Below, in pieces: positions 1 to 10,266 of a stretch of 64,000 nucleotides of DNA. Position 1 is the stretch's first letter; each line of letters begins with the position of its first letter. The DNA comes from Enoplolaimus lenunculus (taxonomy: Eukaryota > Nematoda > Enoplea > Enoplida > Thoracostomopsidae). The translations under genes and the position numbers were made by a program. The stretch covers positions 123,617 through 187,616 of the forward strand of contig JASANG010001290.1 in NCBI GenBank assembly GCA_030248215.1, read 5' to 3'. Under the pieces are notes generated by a model. That model was given only the letters and a program-made list of their open reading frames with translations. It did not search any database and was not told where the DNA came from.

Positions 1-183
1 CTTCTCGAAATATTTGCTGAAACCAGAAAAACACTGCTAACATGATTTAGAATAACCTTCAGGATGGTAGAGGTCAAAAAAGTTTGTTTTGCTAAAGATT
101 ATACTTTCGCGTATAATAAAATTATGTCGATGATGTCGACGAACCTGAAAAAATGTAACCATGTAAAAAATAATTTGTTTCAG

Positions 184-626
184 AACTTAGCCTGCCTTCG
201 CGTCAACAAATGATCAGTGATATTCTTGAAAAGCGTGAAGAAATCGAGGCACGATTCGGTCGTAGACGACGCTATACCATTGAAGTTGATTATGTTGCGT
301 TTATGGATGAACTGGCTACTCTATTAGGAGCATGCCCTCGGGTGTTGGATTATATTCACAGTGACCCAATCCTCGCTGTTCACCTGCTTAATGGACCAAT
401 GGCGGCGTACGCATACCGCATTACAGGACCGTATCAGTGGACAAAAGCTCGAGAAACTTTTCTCACAACCATGGACCGGATATGGGCTCCAACAATGAAA
501 TCGGGCGCAGGAAAACGTTGTGATTCAGGAGCACGAATGAGCGCTGGTCTTTGTATGATTGGTTGGAATAAGTTGATTGCAGCTGTAGCAATTTTTATTG
601 GTATTTGTTACATATTGCTTTGCTAG
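184..626 (+). CDS. Flavin-containing monooxygenase, C-terminal exon (partial gene)
   Basis: FMOs use FAD and NADPH to oxygenate N- and S-containing substrates, usually anchored in the ER membrane. A tttcag acceptor at 178-183 opens the exon, with two bases of a split codon and then LSLPSRQQMISDI. Family landmarks follow in order: the LPS..(M).DI segment, RRYTIEVDYVAFMDELA (compare the family's VDY..YMDEL), a GACP segment, DP.LA, GP...Y.YRITGPYQW, and ARE..LTTMDR. The protein ends in a hydrophobic stretch (KLIAAVAIFIGICYILL), which fits the C-terminal membrane anchor of animal FMOs, and then one Cys. The ATG at 210 is internal and not the start. The FAD and NADPH Rossmann motifs would lie in exons before the window. 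The terminal KSGAGKRCDSGARMSAG linker is not one I recognise. Family call is firm; substrate is unknown. Confidence 0.88.
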
Positions 627-2829
627 AAGCAAAACCTGTTCGATGTTGAAGAAGATTAATTTTGGAGTGGGTGAAGCTGCCTCTAAAAGCGGCAATAGAG
701 ACGGGATAAACATGTAGCTTAGTTCTTTAAACTATATTCTTAGTTTTTTTAACTCAAACTCCATCCAGTTTAGTGCAGCGAGAGTAAACAACTAGAAATT
801 TTGTGATTCGCAAAACGAAAGCAATTTTTCAATGATCAAAATGTAATGTATACATGTATGCAAACAGATGTAAAACGTTTTGTGCACTAACATCAAAAGT
901 AAGTTTCGCAAATTAGGGTGGATCGAAATCAATCAACCGCGTGGGTATTTTTCAGATCTTTATTCCATAAATCTGATTTTTACGAAATTACTGGTGACTA
1001 GTGTTGTGAAATGGCTTCCACGGTCCACCTTCAGAAAGCGAACCGGACCGGGGGCTGCCGTACAGAACAGCAGAGACTGGACCGGACTGACTTTTCATTT
1101 TGGACCTTCCATCAGGACCGGACACAATCTAATGAATTCGTTTATTGATTTTACCTACCATATGTTCGCCAAAGTGCAACCGGAATTCCGATTCCGATTA
1201 GAAATCCGACTGTAAATGAGTTCCCATTCCGATTCCGATTCCGATTCTAATTGTACAATCAATTGCAATCAGGACTTCAATCCTACTTGCTGTGATACTC
1301 TGCATAAAAATTCTGTATTATTTATCTATTAACTTGCTTTTATTGATTAACTGCCCATGTTACTTTAAGGGGCGTCCAGGTTTCTGTAGGGTCTATCAAA
1401 GAGTAGGTTTACATTTCTAGATTACCTTTTTTGTTTAGGTGTAGGCTTAGGCTTAGGCTTAGGAACACATTTTTGCTACGCTTAGGCTTAGGCGTACTGT
1501 TACGCCCCTAAAAGTAACATTGGCCCAGACACCCATAATCAATATTGTATTTACGTTTAAGTTTGAACTAAAAGATATACATAGTTAGCTTAGATTTACG
1601 TTCAAATTTCAGCAAAAAGATAACTTGAAGGCAAAGACATTTATGCAATTAACGATGCAGTGGAATTACAATTTAGAACCAACGTTTCTAATCTTACTCG
1701 AGTACTTGGTTTATATACAAGCCGCATTTTAAGTTATAGATACGATTAGCCTAACTTTGTTTTTTAAGCAATAGAGTATGAAATTTTTAAAAACTAAACA
1801 AAGAATTGTTGTATGTAAATGTTTTAAGTTAAAACGAATGAAATATCTGCAAAGTGATAAAGGATGGTAAATAATAAGTGGAATGAAAGCTTAAATTGTC
1901 AGCGAAACTCTAATAAACCTTTGACTATCGTTTATTTCTCTCGAGTTTGTAGTGCACATAGCAAAACGAAGGTATTGATGTTTCAAATTTTGAATCGAAC
2001 CGAACCGGCCGGACCGGACCAGCCTGCTAACGAACCGGACTCGGACCGAACCGCGGCATAAGTTCGAATTTGATTGGTCCAAATCACGATTGGTGATTTA
2101 ATTTAAAAGAGGTTAGTCAACTTAAAAATCAAAATCGTTTACAGGAACTGATAAATAAGTAACTTCGGTTTACATTATGATTGCAAAATTGGTATCCCGA
2201 AACATAAACTGATATTAATAGAGACCTACCTGCCCCCTGGCTACGGGCGCTCAGTAATACAAATTGTTTCAGTATGCCAAATTACACATACTACTATATA
2301 CTACTGGGGCCATGCATCGATGTAATCCATGCACGCAGTTACGAACCAGATATACAACGCTTGTGAACCAAAGATTACAATTTGGTTTTATAAGAATACT
2401 TTACAAATATGCTAATGCTAAATTCAAGCATTTACAAAATACTCAATTTCTGGCCACTACTCGCTTGGCCCAGAACACTTTTTGGTGTGAATGTCTGTGG
2501 GGTATCCACGGAGACTTCACGGTTCATGATTGCCTACATAGTTTTAATAGAGGGTCTAGGAAAGTTGAACTTACCCTCAGCTCTTGTACAGTCCTCGCGC
2601 ATTTTGGTTACGATTATGTTTAGTCTTTGTAGAAGGTTAGGTATATCTAGGCCTAAGCCTTGTCTAAATGTTTTGATTAAGCCATGGGTGCAGTCTAAGT
2701 CTACCCCTAAACTTTAACCTTAACATTCAATGTGGAAAAGTTGTATATGAGACCATACTTTTATGAAACACTTTCTTCCTACAAGTTACTTGTAGCATCG
2801 CAGATAGGATCATGGTTGGAACTTACCCG
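627..2829. other. Intergenic, repeat remnants only
   Basis: No convincing gene. It holds GGACCG-type hexamer tracts at about 1018-1112 and 1995-2056, a CCGATT-rich tract at about 1180-1245, and one TTAGGC-core element (1353-1526). The longer open frames here run through these low-complexity tracts or lack splice and protein support. Confidence 0.6.
1353..1526 (+). repeat. TTAGGC-core MITE, family B
   Basis: Ends are inverted: CATGTTACTTTAAGGGGCG at the left and CGCCCCTAAAAGTAACATTG at the right. The interior carries runs of GGCTTA. About 170 bp, no coding capacity. Other copies lie at 13174-13338, 22010-22156, 52247-52392, 57155-57340 and 60776-61395. Confidence 0.8.
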
Positions 2830-2902
2830 GACCAAGGCCCGCCTGCCGCCAACCGAAATAAATCGCAGCAGTTCCCTATGCCAGAGTCGAAACCTTTTAT
2901 AG
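2828..2902 (-). promoter_or_regulatory. Possible minus-strand TATA box and first-exon splice donor
   Basis: On the minus strand a canonical TATAAAAGG (about 2894-2902) is followed about 65 nt later by a consensus donor, CCGG/GTAAGT, after a GC-rich stretch. This is the layout of a short first exon. I could not find later exons on this strand, so the promoter call rests on these two motifs alone. On the plus strand an ATG at 2954 begins a short hydrophobic frame that could be a divergent signal-peptide exon, also without a second exon. Confidence 0.25.
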
Positions 2903-3109
2903 TGTTTAACATTTTTATTGGCCGTGTAAATAGCTTCTATACACATTGTTAACATGAGGACAGTGTTCAAATCAAGTTTGATTCTCTTTGCATTTAGTGG
3001 ATATATGGGTTGGCCAAACGCCTGCAATGGGCTCCGAGCAAGAGAAATGGTGACATCAAAAAAATCATTAAACGTTACTTTCAGTTTCCATCACGAAAAG
3101 TCGTAAAGT

Positions 3110-4354
3110 AAGCGGGGACTCGATGCGACAACTCACACTGAGTTATTAAAACCAAACCATTCGGAATTGTAATTTTCAGTTTTTATCACTTTGTCTGAGG
3201 TCTCGAACAGATTCGTCACTCCTCACATACACGCACAACATACGCACGCAAACCCTGGACATTGGTCTAAATTTGTTTTCCTGCTATTCGGTTGGACGTT
3301 TTGCATGGGAACGTTTATATTTCGCTTATATTCTCTCATGACAGATTGGCATGTATGGCAAGTACTTTATTTGTAACCACAGTGATTATACCTTTTTTGT
3401 AGTACATATGAGACTTGTAATAATCCCTAAATACTAAACGATTGCAAATTTTACAGGTTGGTTCGTGTATCTCTGTTCTCTAAAGCTGTTGACGTAGACA
3501 ATAAATCGCTATCGATTTTACAGGAACGTCAATTTCAATTTCACTAGTTGTTTGTTAACGAAATATCGCCAATTAAACCTACCAAAATCACTGCGGTAAA
3601 ATTTTGAAACAGCATATTAAACCACGCGTCACCTTATATACTTGTCACCCTGTAGCGAATGGTGACCGGACTAAATCGAATAGCAGTATGCAAGGACCGT
3701 TGAGCGAGTTAACATAATTATTGTCAATAGTACAGTTCAAAAATATTTAAGTAAAATTTACTTAAAAAAGAAACCACAGACGAAACTAAAAGAAAAAACT
3801 ATAATTTTTTGATTTCGATAAAAATTTATATACGCAAAACATAGAGTTGCGCTATACTCGCCGCGCGCTTCGGACGCCGCGCGCCACCGCACTCCGTCGG
3901 ACATGCACCCCATACAGTTTAATTTAGGGTATTCATGTGATCGCGATCCCCTAAACAAAAGGAGGTCGGCCAAAAACACAACGCCCGGTGGTACATTTTG
4001 TACCATGCGGAGTTCCAAGAGTTGCACATTCTTGTATTATGCAGTCTTGGTAACTGCAGCTAAATATATATTGCTAGAGCACGCCTTGTGAAGACAGCCT
4101 CTATTTAGGATTTTGTTTCGTTGCTGAGTAAACAAGCCACATACAAATTCAATTTAACATATGAAATAGCTTATTTTTTAAACGTTGAGTAAACTACAAT
4201 AGCAGTTTTTTTGCCAAGAATTCCATTGTATTTAAACAAGCATTCTTGTTCGCTTCAAAAATTACACCGTTGTCTGAACATTCGGCTTTATGTTTGCGTT
4301 TATACGGACAATTAAATATAAAACAATTTTGATTTTTTTGTTTTATATAAAGGG
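3110..4354. other. Intergenic, nothing recognised
   Basis: AT-rich with no supported exon. A short GC-rich segment at about 3846-3903 begins with GCGCTATACT and resembles the end of the element that carries the minisatellite at 5517-5965. Confidence 0.5.
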
Positions 4355-4733
4355 CCTTCCACGTTATAGTGCTCACGCAAATGCAAAAAATGTCTGAGTG
4401 GAAGTAAGGCGTGAGGTTGTTTTAATACACTCTGTAACGAGAACTCTATAATGTCCGGTAATCCCAGCCGAAGACTTAAACATATCGCAATGTGTGTTTA
4501 TAGCATCGCAAACATACATAACAACACAAACACATATCAATAATTCATTTATTGTGCTTTATGTTGTGCCTTTTGTCGCGAGTTCCATCGGACAGTGTCG
4601 ATACAGTTAATAGTATCTGCGTACCGCATAACATTTAACCTAAACATGCTAGTTACAGCTTTGTCTTGCACATAGATTCTTACTGGGTGATTAGACAAAT
4701 TTTTACACCAGCGCGAGCATTATGACGGGGATA
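4355..4733 (+). repeat. About 380-bp inverted-repeat element, family J
   Basis: Homologous along its length to 39420-39808: shared blocks include TAGCATCGCAAACATACATA, a CTTTTGTC segment and GGACAGTGTCG. The ends are degraded inverted repeats. No coding capacity. This copy is more diverged at its ends than the one at 39.4 kb. Confidence 0.7.
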
Positions 4734-5516
4734 ACACAATTATTTAACCTGGTCCTGTATACTTGGATTCATTTTACAGTTAACCAAGAGGTATCAAATT
4801 AAAGCAAACAAAAACCAAATTAATTGATTACGCGATCAGATTTACACCATCAGACAGACTGCTGACAACCGATCAGCGTTGTTTCTGCTATTTATTATGA
4901 TTATTATTCGATTAAAGTGTTTAAATTTCAACTTCAACTACAATTAGTTGACGGATTGGCCTGCGACATAATATGTCGTAGCCAATGGCCGGCCAATATG
5001 GCTAACCATGGCACAATTTCGTTACAAGTGTGGAATTTCACATCGAGTGTAGGCGGTTACCATCTACTATACCACCGATGGCATTTTAGTTATACAATAT
5101 TTTAACAACTATTGTAGTATTTAACATTTCAAAAGATTATGCCTATTTTTCACCTGGTTTCAATCGAGTATTGGTATTAATTTAAAAAAGGGCAGTTTTT
5201 ATGGTACTATTAATCATTTTTCAAACGTCGTCTAAACTGTAATTCCAAATTTAGGGCATTCGTTTACAGGTGTGCTAATTTTACATAAAATACAGTTTTC
5301 GATGTTTTATATTTTTAAACCAAACAGCTTCAACGTTTGCCCTTACCAAAAGAGATACAGTAGGTCTATAAAAATTAAGCAAACACAGTAATCGCCCGCG
5401 GTTACACTGATCGCGAAACTTTGAAATTTTATTTTTATGCAAAATTTTGTTTTGTTTTTAGCAGGTGTAGAATTTTCTGAAAGACTTGTGCTGCGCAAAA
5501 TATAGCAGGTTAAGGA

Positions 5517-5965
5517 TTGCGCTATACTTGCGCCGTACAGATGACGAACGGTGACGGACGGCGCTGTACGGGTGACGGACGGTGACTGACGACGCCGTAT
5601 GGGTGACGGACGGTGACGGACAGTGCTGTACGGGTGAAGGTCGGTGACTGACGACGCCGTATGGGTGACGGACGGTGACGGACAGTGCTGTACGGGTGAA
5701 GGTCGGTGACTGACGACGCCGTGTGGGTGACGGACGGTGACGGACAGTGCTGTACGGGTGAAGGTCGGTGACTGACGACGCCGTGTGGGTGACGGACGGT
5801 GACGGACAGTGCTGTACGGGTGAAGGTCGGTGACTGACGACGCCGTATGGGTGACGGACGGTGACGGACAGTGCTGTACGGGTGAAGGTCGGTGACTGAC
5901 GACGCCGTGTGGGTGACGGACGGTGACGGACAGCGCCAGACGGCGCCGGACGTCGAATATACCAC
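5517..5965 (-). repeat. 62-bp minisatellite inside a short element (family I)
   Basis: A 62-bp unit built from GGTGACGGACG-like subrepeats is repeated about six times; CAGTGCTGTACGG recurs at 5621, 5683 and onward at 62-bp steps, with few differences between units. The array is framed by TTGCGCTATACTTG on the left and a related inverted sequence (AATATACCACAACCCT) on the right. Because 62 is not a multiple of 3 and the unit has no minus-strand stop, long minus-strand frames appear that are not genes. Confidence 0.85.
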
Positions 5966-7021
5966 AACCCTAAAAGCGAAAAAACTGGCGAGCTGAGCGA
6001 ACGAGCGCCAATGACTATCACAGCAATAGACTACAATAGATTTTACAGACTACTTTTTTTGCATCTATCTAAGACTGGATTTAGACTTAATACTTTACAC
6101 CTGAGGTTCCTGGGATTAGGAATATGCTTAAAATCTTGAGTTACGATCAGAAGCATAAAAGAAAAGATATAACAACACCTTACAGATATTTTCTACAATT
6201 GTCGAATTAAACATCGACTTTTATGTAGGGGCCTGCCTGCTGGGAAACAGAACGGACCGTAAAGCTTAGGCTTAGGATAAGGTGTGCTTGGGGTTAGAAA
6301 ATTGAGCAGGATCTTATTCTGTATATGCCACACTAATTGTGTAATTATTAAAATTAAACATGTTCCCATGCAGAGTATATTTATTAAGGTCGTGATATAT
6401 CCCTTCATCAATTTTACAACTGTAGAATCCTCAAGTTCGTTGAGCAAAGCACAAAAATTTAGTAAAATTTCCTATATTTATTATTTTCATGAACCATGAA
6501 AATATTAAATTGAACAATTAAAACGATAAATCGGCAGAAAACTGCTAGTGGCGTTTGTAAGGTTTGTATATGATCAAAACAATTAACAGCGGCATCGTAG
6601 TTGGGAAAACTTTGATTAGTTTCCTTAAAAAGTTTAGATAATCTTAATAGTCTCTTTGTAAATTTGACATTTCCCGGGTCATTTTACATAACCTTTTTAA
6701 ACCATAAAAACTTTGTACACGTACATCCTTTTGTTGAGCATATTGAAATTATCGTATATTTTATTTCACATCATGCATTTTCATACCTGACGCATTTATA
6801 TTTTGAATTTTGTTCAATTTTAGCCTTTTGTTGACCAATTAAAATACAAACCCTATAACTTACATCTTCTATTAAGTTAATAAAAGTTTATTGGCTCGAA
6901 CCAAACAAGCACCAAAATGAAAATAGGCATAAACGTTGAACAAATGTTACAAACGCTTGCATTGTCCACTGCTGACATCACTTCAGTATTAAATCGATGT
7001 TTTCATTTAAATCTCAACTTT
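5966..7021. other. Intergenic, one repeat fragment
   Basis: Contains a short AAGCTTAGGCTTAGG remnant near 6260-6280. No supported exon. Confidence 0.5.
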
Positions 7022-7274
7022 GGCCCATGTATAGAACAGGGCCGGATCGTTTTCCAGAGGAGCTATAATAGAGTCAGTTTAATCTTTAGACTATTTTTTG
7101 CTTAGGCTAAGGCTCAGGCTTACTCTTAAGCTTAGGAATAGGCTCATCTATACGCTTAGGCTTAGGCTTAGGCTTAAGCTTAGGAATAGGCTCATCTATA
7201 CGCTTAGGCTCAGGCTTAGGCTTAGGCTTAGGAGTATGCTTATACTACTGTTCCGGCCCTGTTCTATACATGGG
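7022..7274 (+). repeat. TTAGGC-core MITE, family A
   Basis: Ends are GGCCCATGTATAGAACAGGG and the inverse near 7250-7274. The centre is a run of TTAGGC variants with a 54-bp internal duplication (AGGAATAGGCTCATCTATACG occurs at about 7132 and 7186). This is the longest of the family A copies. Confidence 0.8.
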
Positions 7275-8247
7275 CGTCAACTTCTATATCACTTATATGT
7301 GTCAAAAATTATTTAAAGAAATCTAATAACGAAAAACGTAAAATATAAATTTATTAATTCGGGTAATGAAAGAATGCTGCTATCGTGGTTGCTACCGTTC
7401 TTGTCACTGGTTTTAAGTTGTTTAGTCTCAAGTAGATGTAAGCGTAGCATACGAAGTAGATTTCGGTAATGCAGTTCATAGCATAATTGGTGCGACTTTC
7501 CAGCTTAAGATGAACGAAAGTTGGACAGATCCTGTGAAAAAAATTTATTTTTCTGAAAGTGAAGGTGTGTGAAGTTCCGGCACATATTAGGTTTGCGACA
7601 AATACAAAGTTGCTATCGTTTTGAAATTGCCCAATAGTTCTAAAAGTTAGCTAAACCAGTCGTAGAGGAACTACATGTATTGACCGAAGATCGACCATAT
7701 TTTTTAATCAGCCGAGATAAACATTCAATGCTTATAAAGCACAAACACATATTTTGTCCCGCCTACTTTCTTCTAGTTATCAGTTAAATGATTTTAAAAA
7801 ACTCCTAATTTAGGCTTATCAATTATACTAATATGCTAATTAGCTATTGGCTAACTATTCAATTATAGGCTTTGGAGGTTTGTAAACAATTTAATCGGAT
7901 TGCTCGCACCCAGAAACTCTTTAATTCTGAAATTTGATTGCTTATACAGCAAAATGTCCTAATTTAGGCTTAACCAATTATGTCTGTTAGACTGTAGCTT
8001 AATATTTTAAAACCCTAATGCGAGGTTTTATCGAAATCGGTTCCGTGGTTCCTGAGATTCTCTTCGGACAGACAGATAGAGAGGTGGACAGACGGACCGG
8101 ACAGACGGACATCTACCTTTCAACCCCCGAGTACAAAACATAAAACACTTTGCGTTTCGCTTCGCTTAGTAATGACGTAAACCTAACCTCAAGATACTGT
8201 TAATATGAGCTGGTCAGTAAAACCGGTCATGCCTGGCATGATATATA
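7275..8247. other. Intergenic, nothing recognised
   Basis: No supported exon or complete repeat. A GACAGACAGATAGAGAGG-like simple stretch lies near 8067-8110. Confidence 0.5.
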
Positions 8248-8403
8248 CTGTAGTGACCGGAATAAGAAGGTGGTAATAAGAGGGGGTTCCTATTTCGAGT
8301 CCCAATCAATTAGGTCCGTATTCCTAATAAGAGTCCGTAAGCGGATAGATTCTATAAACCCTAATTAGAGTTCATAAATGTCACTTATTCCTAATTATAG
8401 TGT
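8248..8403 (-). repeat. Family C MITE, truncated copy
   Basis: Begins CTGTAGTGACCGGAATAAGA and carries the family's internal TCCGTAAGCGGATAGA block, then stops before the second end. Full copies are at 19474-19890, 36354-36750 and 60829-61229. Confidence 0.7.
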
Positions 8404-8884
8404 TGCACAAAGGCGTAATCTGCGCGCCGGGAAACGCACAATACTTTATATCTAACCCGCAGCACCTGCGCTAATCGCTTTTTCACTACCTTAAAGCTTG
8501 GATTAAATTCAATTTCCAATGGACGGACAAGTATGAAAAATTTAATTACCCAATCAGAACGTCCGGTAAGATTTTTGTCACAGTCGGAGCTCTCGATTGT
8601 ATGAGTGAGTCATAGACAAATGCAGTCCTGCGACGATGGCGGAAGAAATCAGCCTCCCGTAAAATTTTAACCTCGCCGGCAATTTGTCCCTTCTATGTTG
8701 GCCAGGATATGGACCGGCGTATACTTTTAAAGATGAATTGAAAATAATTTTAATTCACTTTGTTTAGATACGAACCATATTGATTCAGATATTCTACTTC
8801 CGGGTCGGTTTGACATTAGTAGATTACTCGTAAGTTTAACTACTTGCTATTCATGTGCAAAAGAATTACACATCAAATCAACTT

Positions 8885-9471
8885 TTAAGCCCTATCCACA
8901 CGTGCAATTTTGGCTGCGGGAACTTACAGCTGCAAGCTGCACTTGCAAGTGTTGTGCAAAATCCCGTTCGAAAAACTTGCCGCTGCAAAATAATTAAGTA
9001 AAAATCATGCAAGTTCGCTGAATTTATTGTATCCGCTTTCTCATTGGTTGACGAAAAAATGTAAGTTCTGTGTGCATTTTGCAGGTGCAAGTTATCGCAG
9101 CAAAAGTTACACGTGTGACTAGAAACTTGTACATTGCTGCGATATTTCCCATATTTATATTTTTCCTGATTGCTAAAGCCCTACTCAGAAGTACAAGTTT
9201 TTGTAGCAAAAACTTGCACGTGCAACTTGCATATGAAAGTTTGGTCACAAAGCAGCTTTGAAGTTCTTTCTGTGGAATTCATGCTATTGAATTCAATTCA
9301 CACCTGTGTACGCAGTTGCAAGTCGCTTGAATTTCTTGCGCCTGCAGTTTGATTGGTCAATCAGAATGTTCCTTTGAAAATACTTGCAGCTGTAAGTATT
9401 TTGTGCAAGTTGCCGCTGAAAGCATTTTGTGCAAGGTCCAGCTGTAGTTCTCGCTGCAAACACTTGCACGT
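8885..9471. repeat. Two adjacent family D inverted-repeat elements
   Basis: Each begins near AAGCCCTATCCACACGTGC or a variant, is dense in GCAAGTT/CAGCTGC, has a middle block like TTCGCTGAATTTATTG, and closes with CGCAGCAAAA.TT.CACGTGTG. Flanks resemble TTAA, as in piggyBac-type insertions; that affiliation is inference. The second copy (about 9190-9471) is more scrambled. Confidence 0.65.
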
Positions 9472-9754
9472 GTGAATGGTGCTTAAATCATAAGAAAAAC
9501 AATTATATTTTCTGGTGATCTGAGCGAAAACCAAAACATTAAAAAAACTACAAACTCTTTGATTCACATTTAGTTTTTAACCAAGTAACGATAACACATT
9601 TAAAAGGCGAAAGCTGTCATGAAAAACCTGAATGTCTTTGCTATTTTGAATTTATCAGAACATGAATCGCCCAAAAAACCTGTATTCTTGACGATTTTAA
9701 GACATGCGAACTATTAGTGAAAAAAGAGTCCAAAATAAAATAGCGCGTTAGCCT

Positions 9755-9969
9755 GTACACTGCAAGAAATGGTGAGTCGAATTGACTCTCTCCGAAATAG
9801 GCTCTACGTGACTACACATACTGAGCCAAATTCGACTCCAATAGAATCAAATTTGACTCGCTAAATCGCACGTTTGACTCTGGCGGAGTCGAATTTTGAC
9901 TCAGTTTGTGTAGTCCCGTAGAGCCTATTTCGGAGGGAGTCAATTTGACTCACCATTTTTTGCAGTGTA
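9755..9969. repeat. Family E palindromic MITE
   Basis: About 215 bp with inverted ends: TACACTGCAAGAAATGGTGA and CACCATTTTTTGCAGTGTA, then long arms containing TTGACTCTCTCCGAAATAGG. The flanking TA suggests a Tc1/mariner-type target. Sister copies are at 17032-17243 and 58076-58275. Confidence 0.8.
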
Positions 9970-10104
9970 GGTTTTGGACTTTAATAACAGAGTTCATGAA
10001 GAAATATTATGTACTAAACACCATTAGGGAATTTACAAATTAACGTTGCGGTTTATTTCGATTGCAAAAATGTTTAGTAAAGTATAACAATTCAGCAAGG
10101 TTTT

Positions 10105-10166
10105 ATGTTTGTCTTCATGTTTTGCTTTCTTACCATTTTTCATACTAGAAAAAATGCTAAATTGTT
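10105..10166 (+). CDS. Possible signal-peptide exon of the astacin gene
   Basis: An ATG opens a strongly hydrophobic frame (MFVFMFCFLTIFHTRKNAKL) that ends at a GTAATC donor with two bases of a split codon. An acceptor at 10277 (CTTTCAG) would complete that codon and enter the astacin frame just before the [14 protein letters not shown] segment. This would give a protease with almost no propeptide. The alternative is that the acceptor at 10266 is used and the true first exons lie further upstream. Only phase and hydrophobicity support it. Confidence 0.35.
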
Positions 10167-10266
10167 GTAATCATGCGGTTTAAATTTCAAACTTTGACGT
10201 GACAGCTGTTATAGTGAGAATAATTCCAAAAATAATGTTTTCAAAACAAATATTTTTACTTTTCAG

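Noticed and set aside
880-1215. 111-codon plus-strand open frame
   Set aside because: It runs through GGACCG and CCGATT hexamer tracts and has no protein resemblance.
2264-2717. Two overlapping plus-strand frames of 119 and 102 codons
   Set aside because: Overlap in different frames, with no splice context or recognisable motif; consistent with chance.
5458-6021. 187- and 147-codon minus-strand open frames
   Set aside because: They are translations of a 62-bp minisatellite in frames that lack stops; the same words recur in every frame.
7098-7316. LRLRLRLTLKLRN-type open frames in TTAGGC elements
   Set aside because: They are direct translations of the hexamer array; the same occurs at 14085 and 35111.
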